From positions 11,620,227 through 11,684,226 of the forward strand of contig CM034107.1 in the NCBI GenBank assembly GCA_019914945.1: a stretch of 64,000 nucleotides of DNA, written 5' to 3'. A model generated the notes under the pieces. It saw nothing but the letters and a program-made list of their open reading frames with translations. It did not search any database and was not told where the DNA came from. Source of the DNA: Typha latifolia. Taxonomy: Eukaryota; Streptophyta; Magnoliopsida; Poales; Typhaceae. Below are positions 13,768 through 24,031 of the stretch, in pieces (position 1 is the first letter of the stretch; each line of letters opens with the position of its first letter). Position numbers and translations under genes: made by a program.

Positions 13768-14782
13768 TTTTATGTAACGCCCCCGCCCGGCATGGGCACG
13801 TGCACGTGCACGCCCACGCGCCCACACGACACGTGCGGCGCATGCGACAGGACGGGCGGAGCCCGTCATGCACAGATACTCTCCTGTACACATACAATCA
13901 TGACATCATCAAATACTACATGCTAATATATCTATGCTCACATAATCCAACACCAAATAAAATATACTATTAACCAAATAAACCTGTTAACATATGAATA
14001 TCCAAGTCCACAATAGAATACACTAGACCACTATATAATCTGGCAGGACCCATACATACCACAACAAACCATCAAGATACAACTAAAATGTCTAATACAA
14101 GAGTACACTATGATTCGATCTGTATGATACAAGTCATCGTCTAATACAAAAGAGTACAAATATCAAGTACTGGTACAAGTCAATATTTGGTTAAGCTATC
14201 ATCTATACCATCTCGCATCTATAGCTCACCTCATTATCGTTCTAAAATACCTTATCAAGATATCTCAAAATGCTATCACGTACCACATATCTGAGAGGGT
14301 TAGAAAAAAAAATAAAGAGAGTCATGAGCAAAATGATCAGTGAACAGACCTTACCCCGAATCAGTGATGCCAAGCAGAGAGTAAATCATGTATTGGATAA
14401 TATGAATCAGAAAGCAGCATGATGTCATGTATGAACATGTATATATATATCCTCAATGACATATATATGAATGAAATTAATTCTCATGAATAAGCATATT
14501 ATATCCTCAATCAAAAGTATATCACATAATGAAATTACCATATAACATTACCGAATATAACGACATATCATGTATAACAATTATGATCCAATGATACTAA
14601 TCACATCAATGATGATGCATGATGTATGTCAATCACTAGATAATTGTATATGTCAGAGGTAGATATAATCTACATATCTCTTACTATCACAATCATCCAT
14701 CTCAACTCTGAATATCATCCATCATGTTGGATTATGGTACCCGGCCCCAAACTCGATACACAACATGTCACAAGCTCAGAGG

Positions 14783-15009
14783 ATACCTTGTCATACGCTA
14801 AGAGTATCTCTTTAGATAAATCATACCCTGCCATACGCTAAGGGTATCTCTGTAGATAAATCATACCCTACTATACGCTAAGGGTATCTAAAAAAAAATA
14901 ATCATACCCTGCCATACGCTAAGGGTATATCAATGATAGCTGTACCTTGTCATATGCTAAGAGTACAACCATCAGCCATCACCATACTCTGCCATACGCT
15001 AAGAGTATG
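14783..15009. repeat. Six-unit tandem array of stem-loop repeats
   Basis: Six copies of a ~25-base unit recur every 38-41 bases, starting at 14783, 14823, 14863, 14904, 14942 and 14983. The best copies read ATACCCT, an 11-base loop GCCATACGCTA, then AGGGTAT, giving a perfect 7-bp stem. In unit 5 the outer pair is G-C instead of A-T. In unit 6 an inner C-G pair becomes T-A and the stem extends to 8 bp. Units 1 and 5 have one internal mismatch. Spacers between the first copies are themselves related (AGATAAATC). Confidence 0.8.
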
Positions 15010-15042
15010 TCCAATACCAGTCCGGACCAGATACCGTTCCAG

Positions 15043-15083
15043 CCATCACATCATATCACATCACATCACATCACATCACATAC
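15043..15083. repeat. ATCAC-type minisatellite
   Basis: A short tandem run of CATCA/ATCAC pentamers (CACATCATATCACATCACAT and onward) lies just after the stem-loop array inside the outer element. Confidence 0.8.
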
Positions 15084-16239
15084 ACATGTACTTTTATGAT
15101 TTCATATACATGATAAATCATATGCATATATCCAGTACGATAACAGATCATGCAACTCAGGAATTTAGGTGGTAAAGAAGCCGAGAGAAAAATGATGCAA
15201 TGCCGACTCTAACCATGTATTTAACACATGTATATTTTTGTCAGTCTATCATATGCCTACTCATGATAGAGATCATCCCAACATAAAACCATAACACTAT
15301 AATCATTTCTATATATCACCAATGTACTCATATCTCAGATCTGCCTAATTAAATGCATGATAAAATATGCTCGACTATAATCATCAATAGATAAAGTCAT
15401 ATAATCATGTTGGAGGCCAAAACATGCATGTACATAATATATAATATAACCTAATTTGAGAAAGGCGTCTAAGGGATAACACTACTCACCGTCTAATCAG
15501 AAGACATAAACCACGCATCTCTCACGTCGATCAGTTAACCAAGTGACACTTATCGCTAGCAAGGTCCACAGGGTCTTAAATAAGAAGTTCGGGATCTGAA
15601 AATGTTTAAGTACCAAGAAGTTAGTCGTTCATCTAATTAAAATTCGTTCATGTAAAAATATGATGATTTATTAGATTTTAGAATTTCTACTTATCTTTAT
15701 AACTGGCTAGATTTTTAATTATAAATAAAAATATAAATATAGATAAAAACCTAATTATAATTAAATTATATCTTGATTAATTAGGAACTACATAGTCATT
15801 ACTTTATAAAATAATAAATAAATACATAAGCCAATTATTTTATTTGCTACAAAATAATAATGTATAATAAATTATTAGAATTATTTAAAGTGTATCTCAT
15901 AAAAATATTAGTATATAAATTTGATAATTATAATTTACAAATCTATATACTAATCTAATAGAGATATAAATAAATATGAGTATTACTTATATTTATACCA
16001 AATAAATCATTGATTATACAAATTATAATTAATACTAATCATATTGAAGAATATATATTATTATTAAAATAATTAATGTATAAATAATCTATTTGCATTA
16101 ATTGAGAAGAAAAATACCTAAATAAATAACATAAATAAAATAATTAATTAATAAATTAATTAAATCTGCCATCAGTGCTGGGCCGAGTCCAACACTGTGC
16201 AGAAAGAAAGAGAAGGAGCTGAGGAAGAAGGAGAAAAAG

Positions 16240-16409
16240 AAAGAAAGAAAGAAAGAAGGAAGAAGAAGAAGAAGAAGAAGAGAAGAAAGAGAGGAGGTGA
16301 GGGAGGAGGTTGCGGACCCGGGCCAGCGGGGAGGGCACCGGCTGTTGCTGGCCAGCTAGCGGCCGGCCTCTCGCCGGCGGCTCGGCTCCGACAAGCCCAA
16401 CCTCGGGCA

Positions 16410-16469
<60 letters not shown>

Positions 16470-16475
16470 AAAGAG
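16240..16475. repeat. Purine-rich GA/AAG microsatellite around a GC-rich island
   Basis: Runs of AAAG, GAA and (GA)n occur at about 16240-16295 and 16410-16467, enclosing a GC-rich segment (16310-16405). All open frames here, on both strands, are translations of this simple sequence. It lies near the inner end of the left arm of the outer element. Confidence 0.8.
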
Positions 16476-16510
16476 AGTGGGAGTGAGAGGTCTCACCGGC
16501 GGCGGTGACG

Positions 16511-17057
16511 TGTCATGGACTGTCTTTGAGATAGACAACGATCGCGCGACGCTCAACTTCTAAGTAGCAAAGTTAAGCCAGCCGTTCGCTTCACAAGCGA
16601 TGCACCTGTTTTTGGATTGCGACAAAGCAAAGACAAGCAAAATACAATGTTTGGCAAACAAGATTGCGATTCTTTATTGATTGGAAAAGAAGTTACAAGA
16701 CATGCCAACAATAGGAAATTTAAAGGGGCAGGATAGCCATCGAGGGCAAAATGAACACCATTGAACCAGTGGCACTTCGGTTGCGAAGGTGGCTCACTTA
16801 ATGTTTCTTGATAGTTTTCCTATACTACTAAGTATGAGCATCCCCAATTCTGCAACCCGAGGGGTTCAAAGGTCTTGTGGGGCATTACGTTTTGAAAGTA
16901 AGCCCCATTTGAGTTTTGGCCCATGAGTTTTATAGACATGTGTGGGGAAAATCCCAAACTAGTGTTGCAACGACACTAATATTGCAATCCTAAGGTTGCT
17001 TCGCAAGGAGCTCTTGAAAAAACCAAAAGACACTCAAAAATATGCAAAAGACATGGG
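16511..17057 (-). repeat. 3' LTR of the nested gypsy element, missing its first ~75 bp
   Basis: This matches 21655-22203 closely from TGTCATGGACT to the CATGGG shared by both copies. The 5' LTR continues for about 75 bases beyond that point to its TGTTAGGACC start, but this copy runs straight into coding-derived sequence. The U3 start and the expected polypurine tract are therefore absent. The joint lies at a shared GGATGCC, suggesting deletion at a short homology. Confidence 0.8.
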
Positions 17058-17780
17058 CATCCTCGTCGAGGTGATCTTCGGCTGCTACCATGATGCTTGA
17101 CTTCATCTTGACGAACTCGCCAAGTTCTTCTTTCGGTAGGCTTGAACTTTGTCCTTTTCATGCCGCAGAGTTTCTTCAAGTTCTCAACTAGCTTTTGACA
17201 TTGGAAGATTCTTCCATTTGACCAAGTATTCGGTCTCCGTAGCTCCATTGGGTAGAGTCCGCACTCTGTCCGCTAAGATGGTGTCAACCTGCCTTTCAAG
17301 CGATGTCGTTGTGGGGTTTGGCCAGCTTGACACATTGCGAGAAGGGTCTTCGCGATCGGCATGATACGGTTTGAGGCAACTCACATGGAAAACCGAATGG
17401 ATTTTAAGCCAAGCCGGGAGTTGCACTCGGTATGACACATTGCCTACTTTATTAATAATAGGAAAGGGGCCTTCATATTTGCGAGCAAGTCCTTTATGCA
17501 CCTTGCGAAAGAACTTGAGCGATGCCGGTTGAAGCTTGACCAACACCAAATTGCCTTTCTTAAAGTCCCGTGGCCTTCTATTCTTGTCCGCCCACTTCTT
17601 CATCTTTTGTGCTGCCTTCTCAAGATAGGCTTTGGCAATCTCCGCATTTTGATGCCACTTTTTGGCAAGGTGATATGCCGAAGGGCTGCTGCCTGTGTAA
17701 TCCACCACCAAAGTATGCGGTGTGGAAGGTTGTTGTCCCATGATAACTTCGAAGGGGCTTTTGGTGAATGTAGAGCTCCG
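17058..17780 (-). pseudogene. Integrase C-terminus and chromodomain remnant of the gypsy element
   Basis: The open stretch from 17741 to 17184 continues the integrase frame after an in-frame stop near 17781. It includes the GPFPIINKVGNVSYRVQLP-type integrase C-terminal module, the KIHSVFHVSCLKPY motif and a chromodomain-like segment with TEYLVKWKNLP. The chromodomain is cut by a stop codon right after SKAS, where family members usually have Trp. Coding resemblance fades by about 17100 into the truncated LTR. Confidence 0.8.
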
Positions 17781-19160
17781 CTACAAGTTGTAAAAGAATT
17801 GGGCAACGTCAAGTAGCTTGACCCAATCTCGCTGATTGGCACTAACAAAGTGCCGCAAGTATTGCTCAAGAAGAGCATTTATTCTTTCGGTTTGGCCATC
17901 AGTTTGGGGATGAAGGCTTGTGGAGAAGAAAAGTTTTGACCCCAAGAGTTTGAACAACTCCGTCCAAAACCGACCCAAGAACCAAGGATCCCTATCGCTC
18001 ACGATGTTTTGTGGAACTCCCCAATACTTGGCCACATGCCTTAGGAACAACCGAGCTGCTTCATCAGCGGTGCAATGCAGCGTAGCCGGTATGAAAGTTC
18101 CATACTTTGAGAACCGATCCACCACAACCAACACTGAGCCAATATCCCCGACCTTTAGCAAGCTCGATATGAAGTCCATAGAAACACTTTCCCATGGCCG
18201 CTCAGGAACAGGGAGCGATTCCAACAACCCACAAGACTTCGCGCGCTCCACCTTGTCTTGTTGGCAAATGAGACAAGTGCGCACGTACTCTTCGACGTCT
18301 TTCCCCATCTTTGGCCAATAATATGCTCTTTCCACAAGAGCCAAGGTCCGATGTACGCCCGGATGACCTGCCCACAAGGTGGCATGACACTCCTTGAGCA
18401 GCTCTCTTCTCAAGTTGTTCGCCCGGGGCACGTACACGCGGTTTCCTTTTGTCATGATGAGTCCCTCCTGGACCCAAAACCGTCGTGTCTTGCCTTCGGC
18501 TACAAGCTTCTTGAGGGTCTCCGCCATCGGATCACTTTGCATCCCCTCACGAATCTTCTTTAGAAGCGACGCTTGCACTTGGCTTATACTCTCGTTCGCC
18601 ACCACTTTGAGAGCAGCAAGTTCAGCCTTGCGGCTTAAGGCATCCGCAACCTGAGTGGTTCGACCTAGTTTGTATTCCAAAACTATGTCAAATTCAGCCA
18701 AGAAGTCTTGCCATCTTGCTTGTTTTGGAGAGAGCTTCTTTTGAGTTTGAAAATAACTCAAGGCAACATTGTCGGTCTTCACCACAAAGCGAGACCCAAG
18801 GAGATAATGCCTCCAAACACGAAGGCAATGTACGACCACCGTCATCTCCTTTTCGTGCATCGTATACCTCCGCTCCGTATCATTCAACTTGCGACTTTCA
18901 TAAGCAATCGGATGTCTTTCTTGCACAAGAACTCCTCTGATGGCATAATCTGAGGCGTCCGTGTGAACTTCAAATAGAAGGGAGTAGTTTGGCAACTGCA
19001 ATGCGGGTTCCTCCATCACCGCTCTCTTCAAATATGCAAAGGCTTCTTGACATTTGCTTGACGACTCCCATGAGCGGTCCCTTTTCAGCAAATCAGTCAG
19101 CGGCGCAACCCTCCGCGAGTAGCTTGCAATGAACCGCCGATAATAGTTGACAAGTCCCAA
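17781..19160 (-). pseudogene. RNase H and integrase segment of the gypsy element
   Basis: A 459-residue open stretch. It begins with the end of the reverse transcriptase connection (YYRRFI), then a Ty3-type RNase H with HTDASDYAI, an integrase zinc finger (H..H...CLICQQ), and the integrase core with [25 protein letters not shown] and [16 protein letters not shown]. It is separated from the upstream reverse transcriptase by a frameshift near 19140-19160 and from the downstream integrase tail by an in-frame stop. Confidence 0.88.
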
Positions 19161-20520
19161 AAATAAAATGAAGTTCTGTCACCTTCGAAGGGACTTGCCA
19201 ATCATGAATGGCACGGACTTTCTCCTCGTCCAAGTGAATGCTTCCTCCGCCAACTTTGTGTCCAAGGAACATGATTTCCTCTTGTGCAAAATAGCACTTC
19301 TCCTTGTTCACATAAAGGGAGTTGTCCCTTAGCACTTTGAAGATGGCTTTGAGATGTTGGATGTGCTCTTCCAACGTATTGCTGTACACCACGATGTCGT
19401 CGAGGTAGACCACCATGAACTTGTCAAGGTACTCATGGAACAGCTGGTTCATAAGTGTACAAAAGGTTGCAGGGGCATTCGTCAAGCCGAATGGCATTAC
19501 CAAGAATTCGAATGCATCATAACGTGTCACACACGTTGTCTTTGCTTCATCACCTTCCGCAACTCTGACTTGCCAATACCCCGACCGCAAGTCTAATTTG
19601 GAGAAGTACCGTGCTCCTCCTAGTTGATCAAACAAGTCCGCAATGAGAGGGATTTAGTACTTGTTCTTGATCATCGCTTTGTTCAAGGCGCGATAGTCTA
19701 CACATAGTCGTAGACTTCCATCATGCTTCTTTTGGAATAGCACCGGCGCCCCAAACGGTGCCTTTGAGTTGCGGATCAACCCGCCTTTAAGCAACTCGTC
19801 AAGTTGCTTCTGAAGTTCCACCAACTCCGGAGGAGACATGCGATATAGTGCACAGGCTGGAGGCTTTGCCCCTGGCTCCAATTCGATCTTGTGATCCATC
19901 GCTCGCCGAGGAGGCAAGGTCTTTGGCAATTCGGGCGGTGTCACATCCCCAAACTCCTTCAAAACCCTTGCGACCCCAAGAGGAATTGGGCCATTCTCCA
20001 AAGGATCCGCCTCAAGCTTCAAGGCCGCCAAGAATGTTTGCTCACCCTTCTTGACACCCTTCTTCAGCTGAAGTGTTGAAAGTTGCTTTGTCTCCTTTGT
20101 CGTCGTCTCCGCCATCGGGATGACATAAGGGGACTCATCCCCCATCATGCAAAGAGCATTAAGAAACAGCATTGGCACTCCTCTCGCCGTTTGCAGAAAT
20201 TCCATCCCAAGAATGACTTGGAAGTCATCCAAAGGAACCGCCATGAAGTTGGCCTTGCCTCTCCAAGACCCAACCACAACATGCACATCCTTCGCTTGTC
20301 CGGCGATCGGTTGAGACTTCAAATTCACCGTCTTCATTCGACTTGAGTCCTTCGAAAAGAGCAACCCAAGTCGTTGTGATTCATGGTCCGCTATGAAGTT
20401 GTGAGTGGCACCAGTGTCAACCAACGCCTTCGTCGACTTTCCATTGAGCTCAATGTCGACGAACATTAGCTCGTTTGGCTTTCGGTTCTTTGAAGGCAAA
20501 GACTTTCGCTTCTCCCCCAC
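19093..20520 (-). pseudogene. Protease and reverse transcriptase segment of the gypsy element
   Basis: Two open stretches in one region: 20520-19654 and 19635-19093. The first holds an aspartic protease with the [10 protein letters not shown] active-site motif and the start of the reverse transcriptase ([11 protein letters not shown]). The second holds LFDQLGGARYFSKLDL, MPFGLTNAPATF and the catalytic YLDDIVVYS box. A single stop codon at about 19654 separates them. The protease follows gag with a stop at the joint, so gag and pol lie in adjoining open stretches. Confidence 0.88.
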
Positions 20521-21612
20521 TTAAGCCTTGAGTGCGTTTAGAAGCCGCAATGCCCCCATGCGAGGGCCCTCCATCGACTTCTCATCGTCGCTCTCCCAAC
20601 TTTGCTCTTGGGCTTGCACTGCATTGAGCAACTTTCGTTGCGGGCAATTCTTCACAAAATGTGGCCCTCCGCATAGGAAGCACCCTTCCTCGGGACTCTT
20701 GTTCGGCTTCGCACCCTTTTGCCATAATCCCTTCTTTTCGCTTTGCATCACCCCTTTGCCTTTCGGCCTATGGGGCTTTGCATTGCTCATTGAAGGTTTC
20801 TTCTTTCGATTTTTAGGGGTTGAATAATCCTTCAAGCGCTCTGCCGCAGCTTGGGCTACCGCTAAGTCAGGAATGTCCTGACGTCGCAAATTTGTGCCCA
20901 AGGTTTCAAGCCTTCTAAGAAGTGAAAAAGCTTGTCCTTCTCCGACATGTCCCGAATGTCCAGTATAAGCGTTGAGAATTGTTTGACATATTCTCGAATC
21001 GACCCCGTTCGTGTGAGATGTCGCAAACTCCGTCTTGTGATGAACTCCACATTTTTAGGAAGGAACTGCACCTTCAGCTCCCGTTTTAAATCCTCCCAAG
21101 TATTGATGTTGCAGCGGCTCCAGTCGCACCACCCGAAAGTATTGCTCAGCATCGAAAAAAAAGTTCTCCAACTCTTTGGCATCCCTTGCGCCCTTGTAGC
21201 AGCGCGGTTTCGGCACTCTGGCCCTTCCAGAATGTCCCTCTGCTTGTGCGGCGGGTTGCACGGTGCTCATGGCTCGCGTGAGTACTGTCACCCTTGCGGA
21301 GAGGTCCGCTAGCTGCTCTTTGAGATGTTGGACAGCTTCTTTGGTGTTGTCTCGCAACGTTTCGACCTCATCGTCTATATGTTGCTGATACAAGCGATCC
21401 ACCCTATCACCGAGAGTGTATATTTGAGCAACATTAGCACTCAATTGCGAGATGTGTGCCTCCATGTCGTCAAGCCGCTCCCTGTTACTTCGATGCCTTT
21501 CAGAATCACTTAGATGGGTCTCCGTAATCAGCACTGGCACTGCTGGTCCTTTGCCCAAATCTGTTGTATTTGCCGCTTGACTTGTCTCTCCGCCTTGCTT
21601 ATGGTGCCCCAT
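20521..21612 (-). pseudogene. gag remnant with CCHC zinc knuckle
   Basis: This starts at MGHHKQGG shortly after the primer-binding site. It holds an N-terminal coiled-coil-like part, a capsid-like part (TWEDLKRELKVQFLP, GSIREYVKQFSTL, LFHFLEGLKPWAQ) in a second frame, and the nucleocapsid CCHC knuckle CFLCGGPHFVKNC in a third. At least two frame changes are needed (near 21050-21180 and 20862-20901). The capsid also seems to lack a block of residues between the two parts, so an internal deletion is likely. Confidence 0.8.
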
Positions 21613-21640
21613 TTTGCAAGGATGTTGCTCTTGTCGACCA

Positions 21641-21652
21641 GCTCTGATACCA
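21641..21652 (-). other. tRNA primer-binding site of the gypsy element
   Basis: On the minus strand TGGTATCAGAGC begins two bases after the LTR end (…GTGACA). This is the standard plant primer-binding site complementary to the 3' end of initiator methionine tRNA. It fixes the element's direction and shows that 21655-22279 is the 5' LTR. Confidence 0.92.
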
Positions 21653-21654
21653 CT

Positions 21655-22279
21655 TGTCACGGACTAAGTCTTTGAGATAGACAATGACCGCGCGACGCTC
21701 AACTTCCAAGTAGCAAAGTTAAGTCAGTCGTTCGCTTCACAAGCGATGCACCTGTTTTTGGATTGCGACAAAGCAAAGACAAGCAAAATACAATGTTTGG
21801 CAAACAAGATTGCGATTCTCTATTGATTGGAAAAGAAGTTACAAGACATGCCAACAACATGAAATTTAAAGCGGCATGATAGCCATCGAGGGCAAAATGA
21901 ACACCATTGAACCAGTGGCACTTCGGTTGCGAAGCTGGCTCACTTAATGGTTCTCGATAGTTCTCCTATACTACTAAGTATGAGCACCCCCAATTCTGCA
22001 ACCCGAGGGGTTCAAAGGTCTTATGGGGCATTACGTTTTGAAAGTAAGCCCCATTTGAGTTTTGGCCCATGAGTTTTATAGGCATGTGCGAAGAAAATCC
22101 CAAACTAGTGTTGCGACGACACTAATATTGTGATCCCAAGGTTGCTTCGCAAGGAGCTCTTGAAGGAAACCAAAATACACTCAAAAACATGCAAAAGACA
22201 TGGGATTGGCATCCCATTTACAGACTCAAGAAGCGAAAAATACAATAGGACCGACATTGCGAACAAAACGGTCCTAACA
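21655..22279 (-). repeat. 5' LTR of the nested gypsy element
   Basis: This is 625 bp. On the minus strand it starts TGTTAGGACCG and ends AGTCCGTGACA, so it has TG...CA termini. It is the complete copy; the partner at 16511-17057 lacks its beginning. Confidence 0.9.
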
Positions 22280-22300
22280 GGAGGCTCCAGGGAAGGTGTC

Positions 22301-22375
22301 GGTATAGAGAGAGAGAGAGTAGAGTGAGAGGGTGGCCGAGAGAGAGAGAGATATTTAAAGAGAGAGAGAGAGAAG
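22301..22375. repeat. (GA)n microsatellite in the right arm of the outer element
   Basis: Several GAGAGAGA runs lie between 22303 and 22373 and are followed by a GC-rich segment with GGCCGGCC-type palindromes up to 22510. Together with the left arm, the outer element's insertion point sat between two GA-rich, GC-rich zones. Confidence 0.7.
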
Positions 22376-22546
22376 GCGGTGGAGGAGGAGTAGTGGCGGC
22401 GCGGGGGCCGGCTGCAAGCAGCGGCCGCGGGCGCGAGGCGGCCCTCCATGCAAGCTGCATGATATGGGCACGAGGCCGGCCACAGTGTGGCCGGTCGCGT
22501 CGTGCCCAAATTTTTTTTTTTTTAAAGATTGGGTTGTTACATTTTA

Positions 22547-23815
22547 AGTTTAGACTTTTTGAAGAAAAAGGTTTTAAACCGTCCACATAAGAAGGATAAA
22601 TGTGAAGGAAGAAGAAACCCTAACCTTTTTCTCGTCAGATAATAGTGTAAAAAATAAATAAATAAAATCTTAATCTTGTTAGTATTCTACTATACATAGA
22701 TTATTTGCTTATTTGTAGAAGATGACAATTCGAAGTTGCTTATCTTCGACTACGTGGAGATTCTTTTTTGCCCTTTTTCATTAGAAAGTTGCTTAGCTTA
22801 AGATGATTTTATTTTAATTCAATGTGTTATTGTGTTTATAATGACTTGTACTAGTAGAGTTTCAAAAGTAATTTAAAGATATTTTATTTTACAATCTTAT
22901 TTATTTTCAGAGTACAATGTGTTCTATATTATTAGATAATAAAATTTTATATAATTATAATGTCAAAATAATATTTATGAAATACAACTGAGCAAACACT
23001 TATAAACTAAAAATATTATTATAAAATATAATAAGTTAAACATATGTTTAATAAATACAATATTATAAAATATAATTAATCAAACAATTAATTTGTTTCT
23101 CTAGATACAACATATATGCCCCTAAATTATTCAGTGATTCTTCAGTGAATTGATGATAAGATAAATTTATTTTAGTATTAAGTTTAGTGGGGGAGATGGG
23201 AACGGTAAATAAAATTTTTAAACAGGCCTATTTTATTTATAAAAAAAAAACATCTAGTATTAGGCGTCAAATTTTATAGTTGCTAGAGAAAAAGGTATTA
23301 TATTTTGGGGGAGTATTGCTCTAGTGCCAAATAGATTATGTTAGAAGTAAATGGCAACTATAAAGATAATATTATTTTGTATATTATTATTAATTTTCTT
23401 TTTCTTTTTAAATAAATTGAGAGGCCCACTAGGAGGAACCGCAACCCATCGAATAAATATCTTAAAAAAAAGGAAAAACAAAATAGAAAAATAAAAAGGA
23501 AGAGGAAAGGATAGACTTCATAGCATTTAATATCCATCAAAGTAAGCAACGGTGTGGATTCCGAGACGGTTCTCCAATTCCACTGTTGAGTTTAGAATGG
23601 CGATGGCCGATGGAGACCTTCCGGTTCGAATTAGATGGCAGTGGGAAAGCGGGAGTGATGGATAAATATCCCCTTAATTAGGCTTCCCTCTTCGTGCTCT
23701 TACATTTATAGGAGAGTGGTCATGGCGGAATTGGGACCGGAGGTCGATAGGATCTCATTCGGGCTTCTTTTATAGGAGAGAGGATAGGAGAGGAGAGGAG
23801 AGGAGAGGAGGAGAG
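22547..23815. other. AT-rich intergenic DNA between the LTR element and the RING gene
   Basis: No coding content is recognisable. It has long A/T stretches, and an AGGAG/GGAGA tandem repeat at about 23783-23818 directly before the start codon of the RING-H2 gene. That repeat probably forms part of its 5' untranslated region. Confidence 0.5.
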
Positions 23816-23820
23816 GAGAC

Positions 23821-23985
23821 ATGATGATGTCGGCGGGGACGAATCTGGTGATGACGGTGATCGGATTCGCGGTGAGCGCCATGTTTATAGTGTTCGTGTG
23901 CACTAGGCTCATCTGCGCCCGAATCCATCTCAGGGCTTCTCGGAGGTCGTTTCCCACCGCCTCCAGATCCGATTTCAGCAGCGTT

Positions 23986-24031
<46 letters not shown>

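Larger units (their letters stand above)
16511..22279 (-). mobile_element. Nested, decayed Ty3/gypsy chromovirus-type LTR retrotransposon
   Basis: A 5769-bp element on the minus strand. Its 5' LTR is at 21655-22279, its primer-binding site at 21641-21652, then gag, protease, reverse transcriptase, RNase H, integrase and a C-terminal chromodomain-like segment, and a truncated 3' LTR at 16511-17057. The order PR-RT-RH-INT defines Ty3/gypsy and the terminal chromodomain defines chromoviruses; the clade (Galadriel- or Tekay-like) is not settled. Frameshifts and at least three in-frame stops make it non-functional. The flanks do not show a clean 5-bp duplication (TGACG on the left, GGAGG on the right). 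The two LTRs differ at about thirty single positions by hand count over ~545 bp, so it is not a fresh insertion. Confidence 0.9.
13773..22541. mobile_element. Outer LTR-like element (~3.0 kb) split by a nested Ty3/gypsy element
   Basis: The unit starts TGTAACGCCC at 13773 and ends GGGTTGTTACA at 22541, so it has the TG...CA ends and the short inverted TGTAAC/GTTACA termini typical of plant LTRs. The same five bases, TTTTA, flank it at 13768-13772 and 22542-22546, as a target-site duplication would. Removing the nested element (16511-22279) leaves 2738 + 262 = 3000 bp with no convincing reading frame, which suits a solo LTR or a non-autonomous element. Its ends are GC-rich, its middle very AT-rich, and it carries a stem-loop repeat array at 14783-15009. 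No internal retroviral domain was found outside the nested copy, so a solo LTR is the simplest reading. Confidence 0.65.

Noticed and set aside
13667..13897. Two Arg/Cys-rich minus-strand ORFs
   Set aside because: They are frames across the GC-rich palindromic end of the LTR-like element.
14783..15009. CRISPR-like regular repeat array
   Set aside because: Spacers are related to each other, the repeats vary, and this is plant nuclear DNA inside a retroelement. It is a tandem repeat.
16156..16556. Overlapping ORFs on both strands
   Set aside because: They are translations of GA/CT microsatellites and GC-rich simple sequence, with no domain and no start context.
21641..21652. tRNA gene fragment
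   Set aside because: The match to tRNA is only the 12-base primer-binding site next to an LTR; there is no tRNA body. No tRNA, rRNA or other RNA gene was recognised in the window.
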